Positions 54,816-64,000 of a DNA stretch of 64,000 bases are shown one piece after another (the stretch's first letter is position 1; each line of letters starts with the position of its first letter). A program made the position numbers and the translations under genes. The stretch spans positions 1 to 64,000 of the forward strand of contig CAVQMB010000023.1 in assembly GCA_963713445.1 (NCBI GenBank). The letters are read 5' to 3'. Below the pieces are notes generated by a model. That model did no database searches. It saw only the letters and a program-made list of their open reading frames with translations, and was not told the DNA's origin. This stretch comes from CAVQMB01 sp963713445 (GTDB lineage: Bacteria; Pseudomonadota; Gammaproteobacteria; Competibacterales; Competibacteraceae).

Positions 54816-57096
54816 CTAATTGATGATCGGCACGCATGACGATGCCGGACGGCCGAACAGAACGTAGCGCAGGTCAGTATTGGTACCTGTGCCCGGGGCG
54901 GGAACCTGATTAAGCCCATAGCCGAAGGCGGCGAACAGATTGCCGGGATTGGCGTCGGTCACCGGCGCCTGGCGGATGGTCACATAATCGCCGAACCGGT
55001 TAGTGCCAACATCGCTGCTGCTGGTCACATAGGCGATGAAATCACCCCAGAAACCGACCACGTGATTTTCATAGTTGCCGTTGCCGCCGTACTCGAACGA
55101 CATGCCAACCTCTCCGGTGCAGGCATTGGTGGAAAGCGCCGGATAAGCGAACGCGTAGCCGTTGTTCCAGATCTGGACCTGCTGGTCCTTGTGGAAGTTG
55201 TTGCTCCGGTCCAGCTGTACCATCTCCACATGGGCCTGCTGGAAATTGCTGTTGGTGCCGGCGGTCCAGGCAAACCAGAGCTGATTATTCGAGCGCGTGG
55301 CACCAATGATGCCGTTGCGCGGGAAGGAGTTACCACCAGGGCCCGTTAAAATTCTTGGCCAGCCAATCCTTTCCATCCGGGGTGGTCGAGGTGGGCGCGT
55401 TGTTGGCCCAACTCGAGATGCCGACATCGCGCCAGTAGTAGGTGTTCTCGCCTTCCTTCAGGGAAAATACCCGCATCTGGCTGTTGCTGTTGTGGCCGGC
55501 CCAGAAGATTTCATCGCGGGTATCCTGCATGAGGTGACTGCCCCAGGCCATGGGACCATCCGACGGGTGGGTAAACCCAATGGAGATGGTGACCGGCATT
55601 CACCAGACCGTTGGTGCCGGTCAACGTAATACGTGCCACCTGGAAACCACCGCTGCAGCTGCCACCGCCGGCATCCCAGCTTATATACAGCGAGTTGTTC
55701 CCCACCGACATATCCGGGTAGTCGAAAGAGGTGCACGCCCCGAAACACACCGGGCGTGAGATTCCAGTACGTCCATGCCGTGCCGCCACTAGTCAATGAT
55801 GTCCTGCGGGCTGGCCATGGCCAGACGGTAGCCATTGCCCTGCAGCAACCAGAAGAAGCGGCCAATGCTCGGTACATACTGCACAATCTGATCGCAGCAG
55901 AAGCCGACCGTATCGTTGGGGAAAATGGTGGTCGGATCCAATTGGGTGAAGTTGACACCACCGTCAGTCGAATACGCCGCCGTCCAGTTGGCCGTCGTGA
56001 AGACCACGCCACCCGCCGTGACGCCGCCGCTGGGTTCAGCCACCGTACTCGCCTGACCGTTGAAGTTGCCCGAGGTGAGTCCCAGCCCATTGTTCGTCAG
56101 GAACTGGATGGGGGGCGGGTCGCTGCCGAGCGGGGCGAAGGTAGCCGAATGTTGAAGCTGGCAGGGAGGGTGTCATGACCGGGCGTTAGCCTCGCTGTCG
56201 CTGTCGACGTGCCTGGCACGAAAGGCGCGGTCGGCACCGTCCAGCGTGGCATGTTGACTTCCTCATCGAAATCGGGCGGTTGCTGACGGATAGCCACCCC
56301 CGGACACCACCGCGGCATTTGCCGTTGTCGTGCTCAACACGGCAGATCCCGGCGCTGCGGGCGGCACGTTAAGATCAGCAGCCAGGCTGAAACAGTACGT
56401 CGCCGGTCCGAGGTCAGTCGTCACGTCATAGGTGCCGTCGACGGTCATCCCGTAACTGGCTAGTGGTGCGAACAGGCCCGAGAAATTGGCGTCCAGCACC
56501 AGCGAACCCTCAGCGGGGATGCCGCCCAGCATGGAGGGCAGCGTCGTCGGCAGGATAAGGCTGGCGTTATCAAGCTCAATGGCCGTCGTCTGCACATTAA
56601 TGGCTGCCGCCGTCCCGGTATTGATGACGGGCAGTGCCGACAGCAGCGTATTGGAATCCAGCAAGCTGACGCCCGGATAACCTGCTGTGAGCGTCACCGG
56701 TGATGCCAGCGATTGCACCTGAAGGGTCACGAAACTGCCCGGCCTGGAAGCCAGCGTGATGGTGAGTTCATTCTGTTCGCCAAGCACCACAGGCTTCACG
56801 ATCCGGTCGACCCGCTGATTGAAGTCCCGCGGGCCGGCGATCAATTCGCCGTTGAGGAAAATCGACGCGCTGCTGATCCGGTTCTTGCCGTCCGCATCGC
56901 CGTTGGTGATCACGATTTGCGAGGGTGCGGAACCGCAGGTGTCGAAGGTTTCGGTGAGTGTCTGTGGTCGACCCTTGGTCCGGGTGAACTGCTTCGGCCC
57001 GTATACGGCCGTCATGGCCGCATCACTGTACGCCGGCTGCGCCGAAACCAGCAGGAACGCCGCCAGCACGATTAGCGACAGGTATCTCATTAGCAT
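54816..57096 (-). pseudogene. Large secreted protein with repeated frameshifts
   Basis: A protein of about 750 aa reading through at least six frame changes. It starts with a signal peptide (LSLIVLAAFLLVSAQPAYS). Residues 25-270 form a beta-rich domain (YGPKQFTRTKGRPQTLTETF; SIFLNGELIAGPRDFNQRVD). Then a sialidase-like part follows: WTAAYSTDGGVNFTQLDPTT, PSIGRFFWLLQGNGYRLAMA, SLYISWDAGGGSCSGGFQVA, NQLWFAWTAGTNSNFQQAHV and RFGDYVTIRQAP, resembling BNR-type beta-propeller blades. No family is known to me. AT-rich upstream DNA supplies a promoter. Each part is conserved in composition, so the gene was intact recently or the breaks are sequence errors. Confidence 0.65.
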
Positions 57097-57320
57097 GGCA
57101 ATTTCCTCCGTGAATATTTAATTTCGATATTTTTATTATTATGGAATTTTACTTTAGTCCTGAACTGCCATCAGTGCAAGCCGTTGTTGCTGATACCGCT
57201 CAGGCGCCCAACGCATCACCGCATCCGCAGTCAGGTATGGCGGCGGGCATTGCGCAGCAACTACGGTGGCTGACAGCAAAGGCCACCAGCACTTCCAGTG
57301 GCCGACTCGGAGGGTGTTAT
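57097..57320. other. AT-rich promoter region of secreted-protein gene
   Basis: The first 45 bases next to the gene are almost all A and T, unlike the rest of the window, as expected for a promoter. No other gene is seen up to the LivF stop. Confidence 0.45.
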
Positions 57321-58022
57321 TCAGGTTCGCCCAAGATAAAGCCTGACCATGCGGTCATCGCTCAGCAGCGACTGTGATTCGCCGTGCATCACGACTTGAC
57401 CGCTATCCAGTATGTATCCTCTGTGGCTGATTTCCAGGCTGCGCCGGGCGCGCTGTTCCACCACCAGCGCCGCCAGCCCCAGTGCCGGCAGACTGGTGAT
57501 GAGCTCGAACACCTGGTCCACGATGTTGGGCGCGAGCGCCGCGGTCGGCTCGTCGAGCAACATGAGTCGGGGTTTCGGCATCAGCGCGCGGGCGAAAGCG
57601 AGCTGCTGGCGCTCGCCGCCGGAGAGAGCACCCGCCCGGGTCGTACGCCGTCTGGCGAGTGCCGGAAAGCGGTCAAACATCTCCGCAATACCCGCCGCGC
57701 GATCGCTGACACCGGCCACGACTTTGAGGTTTTCCAGCACCGTCAGGGTGGTAAAAACGTTGGCCACCTGCGGCACGTAGCCGATACCGAGTGCCAGCCT
57801 GTCTTCCACCGCCAGCTGCATGAGATCCCGGGCTTCAAACCGGATGGCGCCGCGGCAACGCGGTGCGAACCCCATGATCGCCTTGATCAGCGTGGACTTG
57901 CCGGCGCCGTTCGTCCCTGCCACCGTCACGATTTCACACGGCCCAACACGAAGATTGATATCGGAAACCACGTCGACTTCATCGTAACCCGCGGAGACGT
58001 CTTCCAGCTCCAGCACGTTCAT
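57321..58022 (-). CDS. LivF-type ABC transporter ATP-binding protein
   Basis: ATPase of 233 aa, last gene of the second Liv cluster. Walker A VAGTNGAGKSTLIKAIMGFA, YVPQVANVFTTLTVLENLKV, signature LSGGERQQLAFARALMPKPR, Walker B LMLLDEPTAALAPNIVDQVF. Intact, unlike the LivF of the first cluster, and might serve both transporters. Start overlaps the livG stop by 4 bases. Confidence 0.94.
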   Translation of the reverse strand: MNVLELEDVSAGYDEVDVVSDINLRVGPCEIVTVAGTNGAGKSTLIKAIMGFAPRCRGAIRFEARDLMQLAVEDRLALGIGYVPQVANVFTTLTVLENLKVVAGVSDRAAGIAEMFDRFPALARRRTTRAGALSGGERQQLAFARALMPKPRLMLLDEPTAALAPNIVDQVFELITSLPALGLAALVVEQRARRSLEISHRGYILDSGQVVMHGESQSLLSDDRMVRLYLGRT

Positions 58023-58783
58023 GCCACACCCCGCCCGCCGATGTAGGCATCCTGCACGGTCGGGTCGCTGAGTACGACTTCCGGCCGGTCGTCCGCCAGT
58101 ATGCGTCCCCAGTCCATTACGATCATCCGCCCCACCAGAGATTGCAAAGCCTGGAGGTTGTGCTCCACCACAAGAACGCCGATACCGCGCCGGTGCAGCG
58201 CCCGGATACGGTCCGCAATGACCTCGATCAGGGTCGGATTGACCCCTGCGAACGGCTCATCCAGTAGCAACAGCCTCGGCTCCGTCATCAGCGCCCGGCC
58301 AAGCTCCAGGAGCTTGCGCTGGCCGCCGGAGAGCTCGCCGGCACGCTGCTCCGCCACCCGATCAAGCGTCAGGAAATCGAGCAGCTCCGCCACCCGATGC
58401 CCGATGGCGGCCTCCTGCCGACGGACCTGGCCGGGCCGCAGAAACACCCCCAGCAACCGCTCGCCGGATTGTCCCAACGCGGCAGCGGCCAGGTTCTGAC
58501 GCACCGTCAGATGGGCGAACGGGCGTGGTACCTGAAAGGTCCGCGAGAGGCCGAGCCGGGCGCGCGCCGGTGCCGACAGATGAGTAAGGTCACGACCGGC
58601 AAACCGGATTCCGCCCTGATCTGGGCTTTCAAAACCGCTGATGACGGCAAACAGGGTACTCTTGCCCGCGCCATTGGGCCCGATCAACCCGGCCAGTTCG
58701 GTGGTCGCCACGTTCAGGGTCAACTGATCGAGCACGGTAAGCCCGCCGAAGGACTTGCTCAGGTTGCTGATGTCCAGCGTCAC
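58019..58783 (-). CDS. LivG-type ABC transporter ATP-binding protein
   Basis: ATPase of 254 aa. SKSFGGLTVLDQLTLNVATT, Walker A LIGPNGAGKSTLFAVISGFE, LGLSRTFQVPRPFAHLTVRQ, signature LSGGQRKLLELGRALMTEPR, Walker B LLLLDEPFAGVNPTLIEVIA and LVVEHNLQALQSLVGRMIVM. All motifs are present. Overlaps LivM and LivF genes by 4 bases each. Confidence 0.94.
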   Translation of the reverse strand: MTLDISNLSKSFGGLTVLDQLTLNVATTELAGLIGPNGAGKSTLFAVISGFESPDQGGIRFAGRDLTHLSAPARARLGLSRTFQVPRPFAHLTVRQNLAAAALGQSGERLLGVFLRPGQVRRQEAAIGHRVAELLDFLTLDRVAEQRAGELSGGQRKLLELGRALMTEPRLLLLDEPFAGVNPTLIEVIADRIRALHRRGIGVLVVEHNLQALQSLVGRMIVMDWGRILADDRPEVVLSDPTVQDAYIGGRGVA

Positions 58784-59664
58784 TTCGAGTAGCCTCTGAG
58801 CAAGCCCTCCGGCCGGTACAGCATGAACAGGATGAGCGCCAGTCCAACGGCCGCCAGGCGCAGACTTGCCATGCGCACATCCGAAATAAAGGGCACCACG
58901 TCATGCAGGAACCGCGACCCATCGAGAAACAGCACCAGCAGCGCACTACCCACAAACGCACCGCCGATACGGCCGGCGCCGCCCATAATCATGGCGGTCC
59001 AGATGTAGAACGTGACCAGCGGTTCGAACTGGCCAGGTGAAATATATGTGATGTAATGCGCGTACAGCGCACCCGCCAGCCCCGCAAACGCGGCGCCGAT
59101 CATGAGCACCCGAACCTTGAAAGCGGCCGGCTCCTTACCCAGCGCGCGCACGGCCTCTTCGTCGTCGCGGATGGCCTGCACCATCCGACCGAACGGGCTG
59201 TGCACGATACGGTACATCACCCACAACGCCGCGATATTGGCGACCACCACCAGGGCGAGATAGGCCAGATCGGCTTCCATCCCGGTGCCCAGGAACGCGA
59301 AAGGATTGGGTATACCGCTGATGCCGTCATCGCCGTTGGTCAGCCAGCGTTCCCCAATAAGCAGGGTCCGCACGATCTCCGAGAATCCAAGCGTGGCGAT
59401 GGCGAAATACTCGATGCGCAGCCGTAACGCCATCAGCCCGATCGGCCAGGCCACCAGTGCGGCCAGCAGCGTGGCGACCGTAATGCCCACAACGAACGGT
59501 GCGCCGGCCATGACCAGCAGTGCCGAGCTGTAGGCACCGACCGCAAAAAACGCCACGTGACCGAAATTGATGATGCCGGTAAAGCCGAAGTGGAAGTTCA
59601 GCCCCATGGTCATCAGGGCGTAGATACCGAAAAAGATACCCAGCGTGATCGCGTACGCCAGCAT
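58780..59664 (-). CDS. LivM-type ABC transporter permease
   Basis: Inner-membrane permease of 294 aa from ATG 59664, which overlaps the livH stop by one base (TGATG); the longer open frame upstream is glycine/arginine-rich shadow of livH. LNFHFGFTGIINFGHVAFFA is the family hallmark and IRDDEEAVRALGKEPAAFKV the coupling loop. The C-terminal part has GRIGGAFVGSALLVLFLDGS. Eight or so helices. Confidence 0.93.
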   Translation of the reverse strand: MLAYAITLGIFFGIYALMTMGLNFHFGFTGIINFGHVAFFAVGAYSSALLVMAGAPFVVGITVATLLAALVAWPIGLMALRLRIEYFAIATLGFSEIVRTLLIGERWLTNGDDGISGIPNPFAFLGTGMEADLAYLALVVVANIAALWVMYRIVHSPFGRMVQAIRDDEEAVRALGKEPAAFKVRVLMIGAAFAGLAGALYAHYITYISPGQFEPLVTFYIWTAMIMGGAGRIGGAFVGSALLVLFLDGSRFLHDVVPFISDVRMASLRLAAVGLALILFMLYRPEGLLRGYSK

Positions 59665-60554
59665 CAGCGAACCCTCTCCACCGCGCCGAACAGGCCTTGC
59701 GGGCGGATGACCAGCACCGCCATGAGCACCACGAACGGCAACGCGATCTTGTAAGTGAAGCCGACCAACGGGGTGGACAACGCTTCCGCCACCCCCAGCA
59801 CGGCACCGGCCAGTACGGCGCCCACGGGACTGCCGACCCCCCCGAGGATGGCCGCCGCAAATGCCGGCAGCAGGACGTCCCAGCCCATATCCGGCCGGAC
59901 CACGGTCTGTATGCCCAGCACCATGCCCGCCACGCCGCAGACCGCGCCCACCAGCAGCCACAGCGAGATCATCACGCGCTCGGCGCGGATTCCGCTGGCC
60001 CGGGCCAGCTCGAGGTTGTCAGCGACCGCCCGCATCCGACGGCCCAGCGGCGTGCCGAAGAGGACCGCAAAGACAATCACCAGTGCCGCCAGCGAGGTCG
60101 CACTGAGCCAGAGGTCAACCGGATTGATGCGCACCCCGCCGAGGTTCCAGGCCCGCGTGATCGGTGTTTTGAAAATGTATTGCTGGTGACCCACGAAAAA
60201 GGTGAGCATGCTGCGCGCGAAAAACGCCACACCGATGGAGGCCACCAGGGAACCCACCATCGACCGCGCGAAAAGTTTCCTGAACACGGTGAGGTAGAAC
60301 AGCAGAGAAACCGCCATGCCGGCCAGGACCGCGATCACCCCCTGACCGATGATGGAGCTGACACCAGCGGCCTGGGCGCCGATACCGGCATAGGCGCTGA
60401 CTGTCATGTAATCGCCGGTGGCGGCGTTGGGAAAACGTGCCACCGCGAAGACCAGGTTAACGGCAAGCGCCGCCAGGGCGATTACCAGCCCCTGCTCGAG
60501 GCCGTTAACCGCAAGATTGGCCAGATAGATCAGGCTCAATGGATACGACTCCAC
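59664..60554 (-). CDS. LivH-type ABC transporter permease
   Basis: Inner-membrane permease of 296 aa. GLEQGLVIALAALAVNLVFA opens the first helix; ARFPNAATGDYMTVSAYAGI replaces the usual NVAHG motif, a common variant. The coupling loop reads AVADNLELARASGIRAERVM. Eight predicted helices and a normal length. Lies 67 bases after the binding-protein gene. Confidence 0.92.
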   Translation of the reverse strand: MESYPLSLIYLANLAVNGLEQGLVIALAALAVNLVFAVARFPNAATGDYMTVSAYAGIGAQAAGVSSIIGQGVIAVLAGMAVSLLFYLTVFRKLFARSMVGSLVASIGVAFFARSMLTFFVGHQQYIFKTPITRAWNLGGVRINPVDLWLSATSLAALVIVFAVLFGTPLGRRMRAVADNLELARASGIRAERVMISLWLLVGAVCGVAGMVLGIQTVVRPDMGWDVLLPAFAAAILGGVGSPVGAVLAGAVLGVAEALSTPLVGFTYKIALPFVVLMAVLVIRPQGLFGAVERVR

Positions 60555-60621
60555 AGGGGCGGTGTGACCGGCATCCGATCACACCGCCTTGGGTTGCTGC
60601 CGGACCAGGTTGTGATTGTGG

Positions 60622-61863
60622 TTACTTGGTGCTTGACACGGTGAACTGGACTTTCCATTTGTCATCGACGATGGATGACACCCCGTAATTGGGGCGCGGA
60701 TCGCCGTACTCGTCGAAATCCAGTGGGCCCGAGGCGCCTTCGTAGTTGATTTCCTTGCCTGCCGCCAGCAGCTTCTTGCCCTCTGCAAAACTCGTTACTT
60801 TCTGCCCCGGCGGATTCGCCACGGGTCTTATTGACTTGGCGATCGTCAGATCATCAGCATCCGCACCGGCTCGTTGTATGGCGAGAGCGAGCGAGATAAC
60901 CATGTCATAGCACATATTGGCGTAGGGGTTCTCGCTGGCGGGCTCACCCATCTTCTTCTGATAATGGGCGTTGAGGTTGTTATAGGCCCCACCCTGCATG
61001 TCGGGTATCAGATCGACCGCATAAACGCCTTTCAGTACATTGGCCCCGACCGCGTTGATCAGCTTGGCCCCGGCTGCCCAGCCTGGAATGATCCATTTGT
61101 TGGTTCCGCCCATCTGGTACCACTCACGCATGATGATCGTGGTATCCGGGACATAGCCACTCGCGACAATAGCCTCGGGCTGGTAGGCGAGGATTTTCTG
61201 CAACTCGGCCCGATAGCTGGTCTGTTTGGGCTCGTAGACCACCGATCCGAGAATGTCACCGCCCATCGCCTTCCAGTTCTCGATGAACGCACCGATATTG
61301 CCTCGGCCTGACGGGTTGTCGTAGGCCATGGTGGCTATGCGCTTGAAATTGAGTTTCTCGGCGGCCCGCGCGAACGCCGTACCGATGGCTTTGCCGCTGC
61401 CCTGGTAGCGCCAGACCAGATCCTTCTTGTCCATGGTGGACAATTCCGGCGCCCCGGAGACGTTCATCTCCAACAGGTTGGCATCCAGGGTCATCGGAAC
61501 CACGGCAACCGAGATACTGGATGACCAGGTGCCGAGGATGGCGTCGACGTGGTCGACCTGCATCAGCTTCTTGGCTGCCCGCACCGCCGCATCGGCACTG
61601 GTCTGGGTATCGGCCGCAACGACCTTGAACATCCGCCCGGCCGCCCCACCCGCGGCATTGACCTCGTCAGCGGCGATCTGGATGGCGTACTGCATGCCGC
61701 TGCCATAAGCGCTTCCGGCGCCCGTTATGGGATTGAGCGCGCCGATGATAAAGGGCTTGGCCTGACCCGCAGCCCAGGACAAACGGCCCAGCGCCAGCGT
61801 GGTCGCGGCCGCCCCGCCTGCCTGCAAGAGCCGGCGCCGGTTTATCAGCAACTTCGTGGTCAT
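60622..61863 (-). CDS. LivK-type ABC substrate-binding protein, Tat signal
   Basis: Periplasmic binding protein of 413 aa. The leader NRRRLLQAGGAAATTLALGR has a twin-arginine motif, so it is exported folded by Tat. The mature part begins FIIGALNPITGAGSAYGSGM and contains AAVRAAKKLMQVDHVDAILG, TMAYDNPSGRGNIGAFIENW and YEPKQTSYRAELQKILAYQP. AAAGGAGAA precedes the ATG. First gene of the second transporter operon, following the amidohydrolase, whose product or substrate it may bind. Confidence 0.92.
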   Translation of the reverse strand: MTTKLLINRRRLLQAGGAAATTLALGRLSWAAGQAKPFIIGALNPITGAGSAYGSGMQYAIQIAADEVNAAGGAAGRMFKVVAADTQTSADAAVRAAKKLMQVDHVDAILGTWSSSISVAVVPMTLDANLLEMNVSGAPELSTMDKKDLVWRYQGSGKAIGTAFARAAEKLNFKRIATMAYDNPSGRGNIGAFIENWKAMGGDILGSVVYEPKQTSYRAELQKILAYQPEAIVASGYVPDTTIIMREWYQMGGTNKWIIPGWAAGAKLINAVGANVLKGVYAVDLIPDMQGGAYNNLNAHYQKKMGEPASENPYANMCYDMVISLALAIQRAGADADDLTIAKSIRPVANPPGQKVTSFAEGKKLLAAGKEINYEGASGPLDFDEYGDPRPNYGVSSIVDDKWKVQFTVSSTK

Positions 61864-61933
61864 ATTGTGTTCTCCTTTCGCTCTCTATTCGGGTGATAGC
61901 GCCCGATTTTTTGTGCTACACAACGTTCACCGA

Positions 61934-63172
61934 TCAGGCCGCAAGGCGGTCCTTCACGATCTTGCCGTCCTTCATGATCAAATCCAGGTGCTCCCCCTCC
62001 CCCTGCAATAAACTGAGATCTGTCAGCGGATTGCCGTCCACCACCAGCAGGTCAGCATGCGCACCGGGCGCGACCACGCCAAGACGGCCTTCCATGCGAA
62101 CCACCTCCGCGGCAACGCTGGTCGCACTGCGAATCACCTCGGCCGGCGGCAGTACCTCGCCCCGCAGCCGGAACTCCTCGCACTGGTACCGCTGCAGTTC
62201 ACCCAGCAGGTCGGTGCCGTAGGCCATGGCTACCCCCGCGCGCCGGGCGATTTCCAGCGCCTGCGCACCCTGATCGATGACATCGGCCAGTTTCGCCATG
62301 CTTTCGGAAGGGAAACCCAGCTGCGCGCCGAACTCACTCAAGGCCCAGTAGGTGGCCAGCGTCGGAACCAGGTACACATTGCGCTCAGCCATAAGACCGG
62401 CGGTTTCCGCATCCAGCAGATTACCGTGCTCGATGGTGCGAACACCGGCTTCAATCGCCCGCCGGATGCCTTCCGGTGTGTAAACGTGTGCCATCACATA
62501 AAGATGCGATCGGGCCGCCTCATCGCAGACCGCTTCCAGCTCGGCCATAGAGTATTGCATCTGATTGACCGGATCAGCCGGCGAAGCAACCCCACCGCCG
62601 GCCATGACCTTGATCTGGTCGGCTCCGAGGCGAATCTCTTCCCGGACGGCATGACGCACATTGTCGATACCGTCGGCAATGATGCCCATGCTGGGCAGCG
62701 TGTGTTCGCAGAGACATGGGCCGGCCCCAATGATCCGCGGGCGAAAGTCGCCATGGCCACCGGTCTGGCTCAGCGCCCGCCCGGCAATGAACAACCTGGG
62801 GCCGGGGAAAAGTCCGCTGGCGACCGCCTCCTGCAGCCCCCGGTCGGCGCCGCCCGCGTCACGGAGGGTGGTAAAGCCACGCTGCAGCGCCGCCTCCAGC
62901 GCCTTGAGCGCGTGTGCTGCCACTAGCGAATGCGGCAGCCGGCGCGAACCTCCCAGGTCGACCAGGGCCGCGGTGACGTGCACATGACAGTCGATCAGGC
63001 CGGGCATGAGGGTACGGCCTCCCAGTTCCACGACCCGGACATCGGGAACCTCCAGCGGCTTTTCGGAAACCTCGCAAATCAGTCCGTCGCGGACCAGCAC
63101 GCTGCAGGCCTGGCGCAGCTTGCCCGCGTTCACATCCAGCACATTGCCGCCGCGGAAAAGCACATCAGCCAT
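61934..63172 (-). CDS. Metal-dependent amidohydrolase
   Basis: TIM-barrel hydrolase of 412 aa from ATG 63172, which has GGAGGGG six bases upstream. MPGLIDCHVHVTAALVDLGG holds the first HxH metal ligands, RDAGGADRGLQEAVASG follows, IKVMAGGGVASPADPVNQMQ and YVMAHVYTPEGIRRAIEAGV (third His), RTIEHGNLLD (fourth His) and AYGTDLLGELQRYQCEEF with the catalytic Asp. It ends in the small beta domain (GVVAPGAHADLLVVDGNPLT). Close to imidazolonepropionase/Xaa-Pro dipeptidase-type members. Head of the unit with the second Liv transporter. Confidence 0.92.
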   Translation of the reverse strand: MADVLFRGGNVLDVNAGKLRQACSVLVRDGLICEVSEKPLEVPDVRVVELGGRTLMPGLIDCHVHVTAALVDLGGSRRLPHSLVAAHALKALEAALQRGFTTLRDAGGADRGLQEAVASGLFPGPRLFIAGRALSQTGGHGDFRPRIIGAGPCLCEHTLPSMGIIADGIDNVRHAVREEIRLGADQIKVMAGGGVASPADPVNQMQYSMAELEAVCDEAARSHLYVMAHVYTPEGIRRAIEAGVRTIEHGNLLDAETAGLMAERNVYLVPTLATYWALSEFGAQLGFPSESMAKLADVIDQGAQALEIARRAGVAMAYGTDLLGELQRYQCEEFRLRGEVLPPAEVIRSATSVAAEVVRMEGRLGVVAPGAHADLLVVDGNPLTDLSLLQGEGEHLDLIMKDGKIVKDRLAA

Positions 63173-63438
63173 AACCCCTCCAGTTGTCATCATCGCCGAT
63201 CGTAGAACTTCGCAGTATAGACAGGCCCCCCGCCACCCGCAACGAGCCGCACGGTGGCAGACGACCGCCCTCCCCGGAAACAAGCTACCATTGGGCAATA
63301 CATTGAAAAGCGGTAGAATGCCCTCGATTTGAACGTATTAAGGATATTTAAAATAGGAATATCGGTGGGAACGAGAAGCTTTATTAGTTTTGGAAGAAAC
63401 AAATTAAATCAAACCCAATTCATTATTATGATTAGCAG

Positions 63439-64000
63439 ATGATCGCCTCGTTTCACAGGGACAAGTCGGACACCCCCCAGGCGTTTGCTCACCTGCATGA
63501 CCTAATCGTTACCCCGTTCCCGGATTTCGCCACGCTGGCAGCGGCATGTCTGAAAGTCGGCAGTGAGGTTCTGGGCGTAGCAAGCGGCATAATTGCCAGT
63601 AGAGCCGATGACGACTACCAGCGGGTGCTCTACGCCCGCACCGATCGTCCCAACTTTCAGCCGGGCAATGTGTTCTCTTTACAGGACAGTGCGGCCGGCG
63701 GTTCAGCGCCGATGAAAAACAACACTGGCCGCAGCGAAACCGGTGCCGTACAGATGCGGTGTGTCCAGCCGGCGACCGTGGCGCTTGAGCAGGAGACCAC
63801 CGTCAGTGCCACGATAGTGGTCAATGGGACATCCTTCGGTGTGCTGTACTTCCGCGATGATGGGCCCCGACCCAGTGGTTTTTCGACGCCCCAGCGGCAA
63901 TTGGTGGAAATGCTGGCGGTGCTGATGGGCCGGTTCCTGGAGCGGGAACAGGGGGACACCACACTACGGCTGATCCAGGAGCAACTGCGCGAACACCGGG
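63439..64000 (+). CDS. GAF-domain protein, 5' part
   Basis: Open frame from ATG 63439 to the window end with no stop (187 codons). It opens HLHDLIVTPFPDFATLAAAC, then VLGVASGIIAS and ATIVVNGTSFGVLYFRDDGP, the layout of a GAF sensor domain, followed by an amphipathic helix (TPQRQLVEMLAVLMGRFLER; LRLIQEQLREH) that usually leads to an output domain such as a histidine kinase or GGDEF. Output unknown because it lies outside. Divergent from the amidohydrolase, with an AT-rich spacer. Confidence 0.75.
   Translation, partial: MIASFHRDKSDTPQAFAHLHDLIVTPFPDFATLAAACLKVGSEVLGVASGIIASRADDDYQRVLYARTDRPNFQPGNVFSLQDSAAGGSAPMKNNTGRSETGAVQMRCVQPATVALEQETTVSATIVVNGTSFGVLYFRDDGPRPSGFSTPQRQLVEMLAVLMGRFLEREQGDTTLRLIQEQLREHR

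Overview
The window is GC-rich proteobacterial chromosome, most likely from a gammaproteobacterium or acidithiobacillus-like sulfur oxidiser. The sulfide:quinone reductase strongly resembles the Acidithiobacillus enzyme and sits near multiheme c-type cytochromes; there is also an outer-membrane lipid (Mla-type) system and a large number of uptake ABC transporters. The species cannot be fixed from the sequence alone. No rRNA, tRNA or CRISPR array was seen.

Layout. 0-4 kb: IS1595-family transposase, an IS remnant, a hypothetical gene and an orphan LivK-type binding protein. 4.3-7.4 kb: universal stress protein and phosphoenolpyruvate synthase. 7.4-10.4 kb: accessory patchwork with IS21-like ends, two nuclease genes (HNH and Mrr) bounded by integron-attC-like sites, and scraps of a RepA-like ATPase and a glycosyltransferase. 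10.4-18.7 kb: sulfide:quinone reductase with a divergent DUF2892 gene, two MFS permeases, two multiheme cytochromes c and a trans-sulfuration PLP enzyme. 18.6-22.2 kb: MlaE/F/D/PqiC-type lipid transporter. 22.4-31.8 kb: a DapA-like aldolase facing a long minus-strand operon (ureohydrolase, PuuE-like deacetylase, NitT/TauT-type ABC transporter with two near-duplicate binding proteins, two SDRs, a TetR regulator). 32.1-34.3 kb: polar amino-acid ABC transporter. 34.9-38.6 kb: a secreted TTHB210-like protein, a DUF6933 remnant, an FAD oxidoreductase and an L,D-transpeptidase.

38.6-49.0 kb is a decayed defence island. A type I restriction-modification operon is threaded with an AlbA_2 (Schlafen-like) gene, an unknown small gene and two MNT-HEPN (MntA-HepT) toxin-antitoxin pairs, nearly all joined by 1-14 nt overlaps. 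hsdM is split by an AbiEi-type module and has lost its middle; hsdR is truncated and frameshifted; the hsdR 3' end occurs twice, flanking one MNT-HEPN pair.

49.0-63.2 kb: a DUF4242 and a DsrE-like gene, then two complete-looking branched-chain-type (Liv) ABC transporter clusters on the minus strand, separated by a large secreted protein gene that is broken by many frameshifts. The second cluster is preceded by an amidohydrolase. The window ends in the 5' part of a GAF-domain protein. Single-base frameshifts are unusually dense between 41 and 57 kb; they may be real decay or consensus errors, and several pseudogene calls depend on this.
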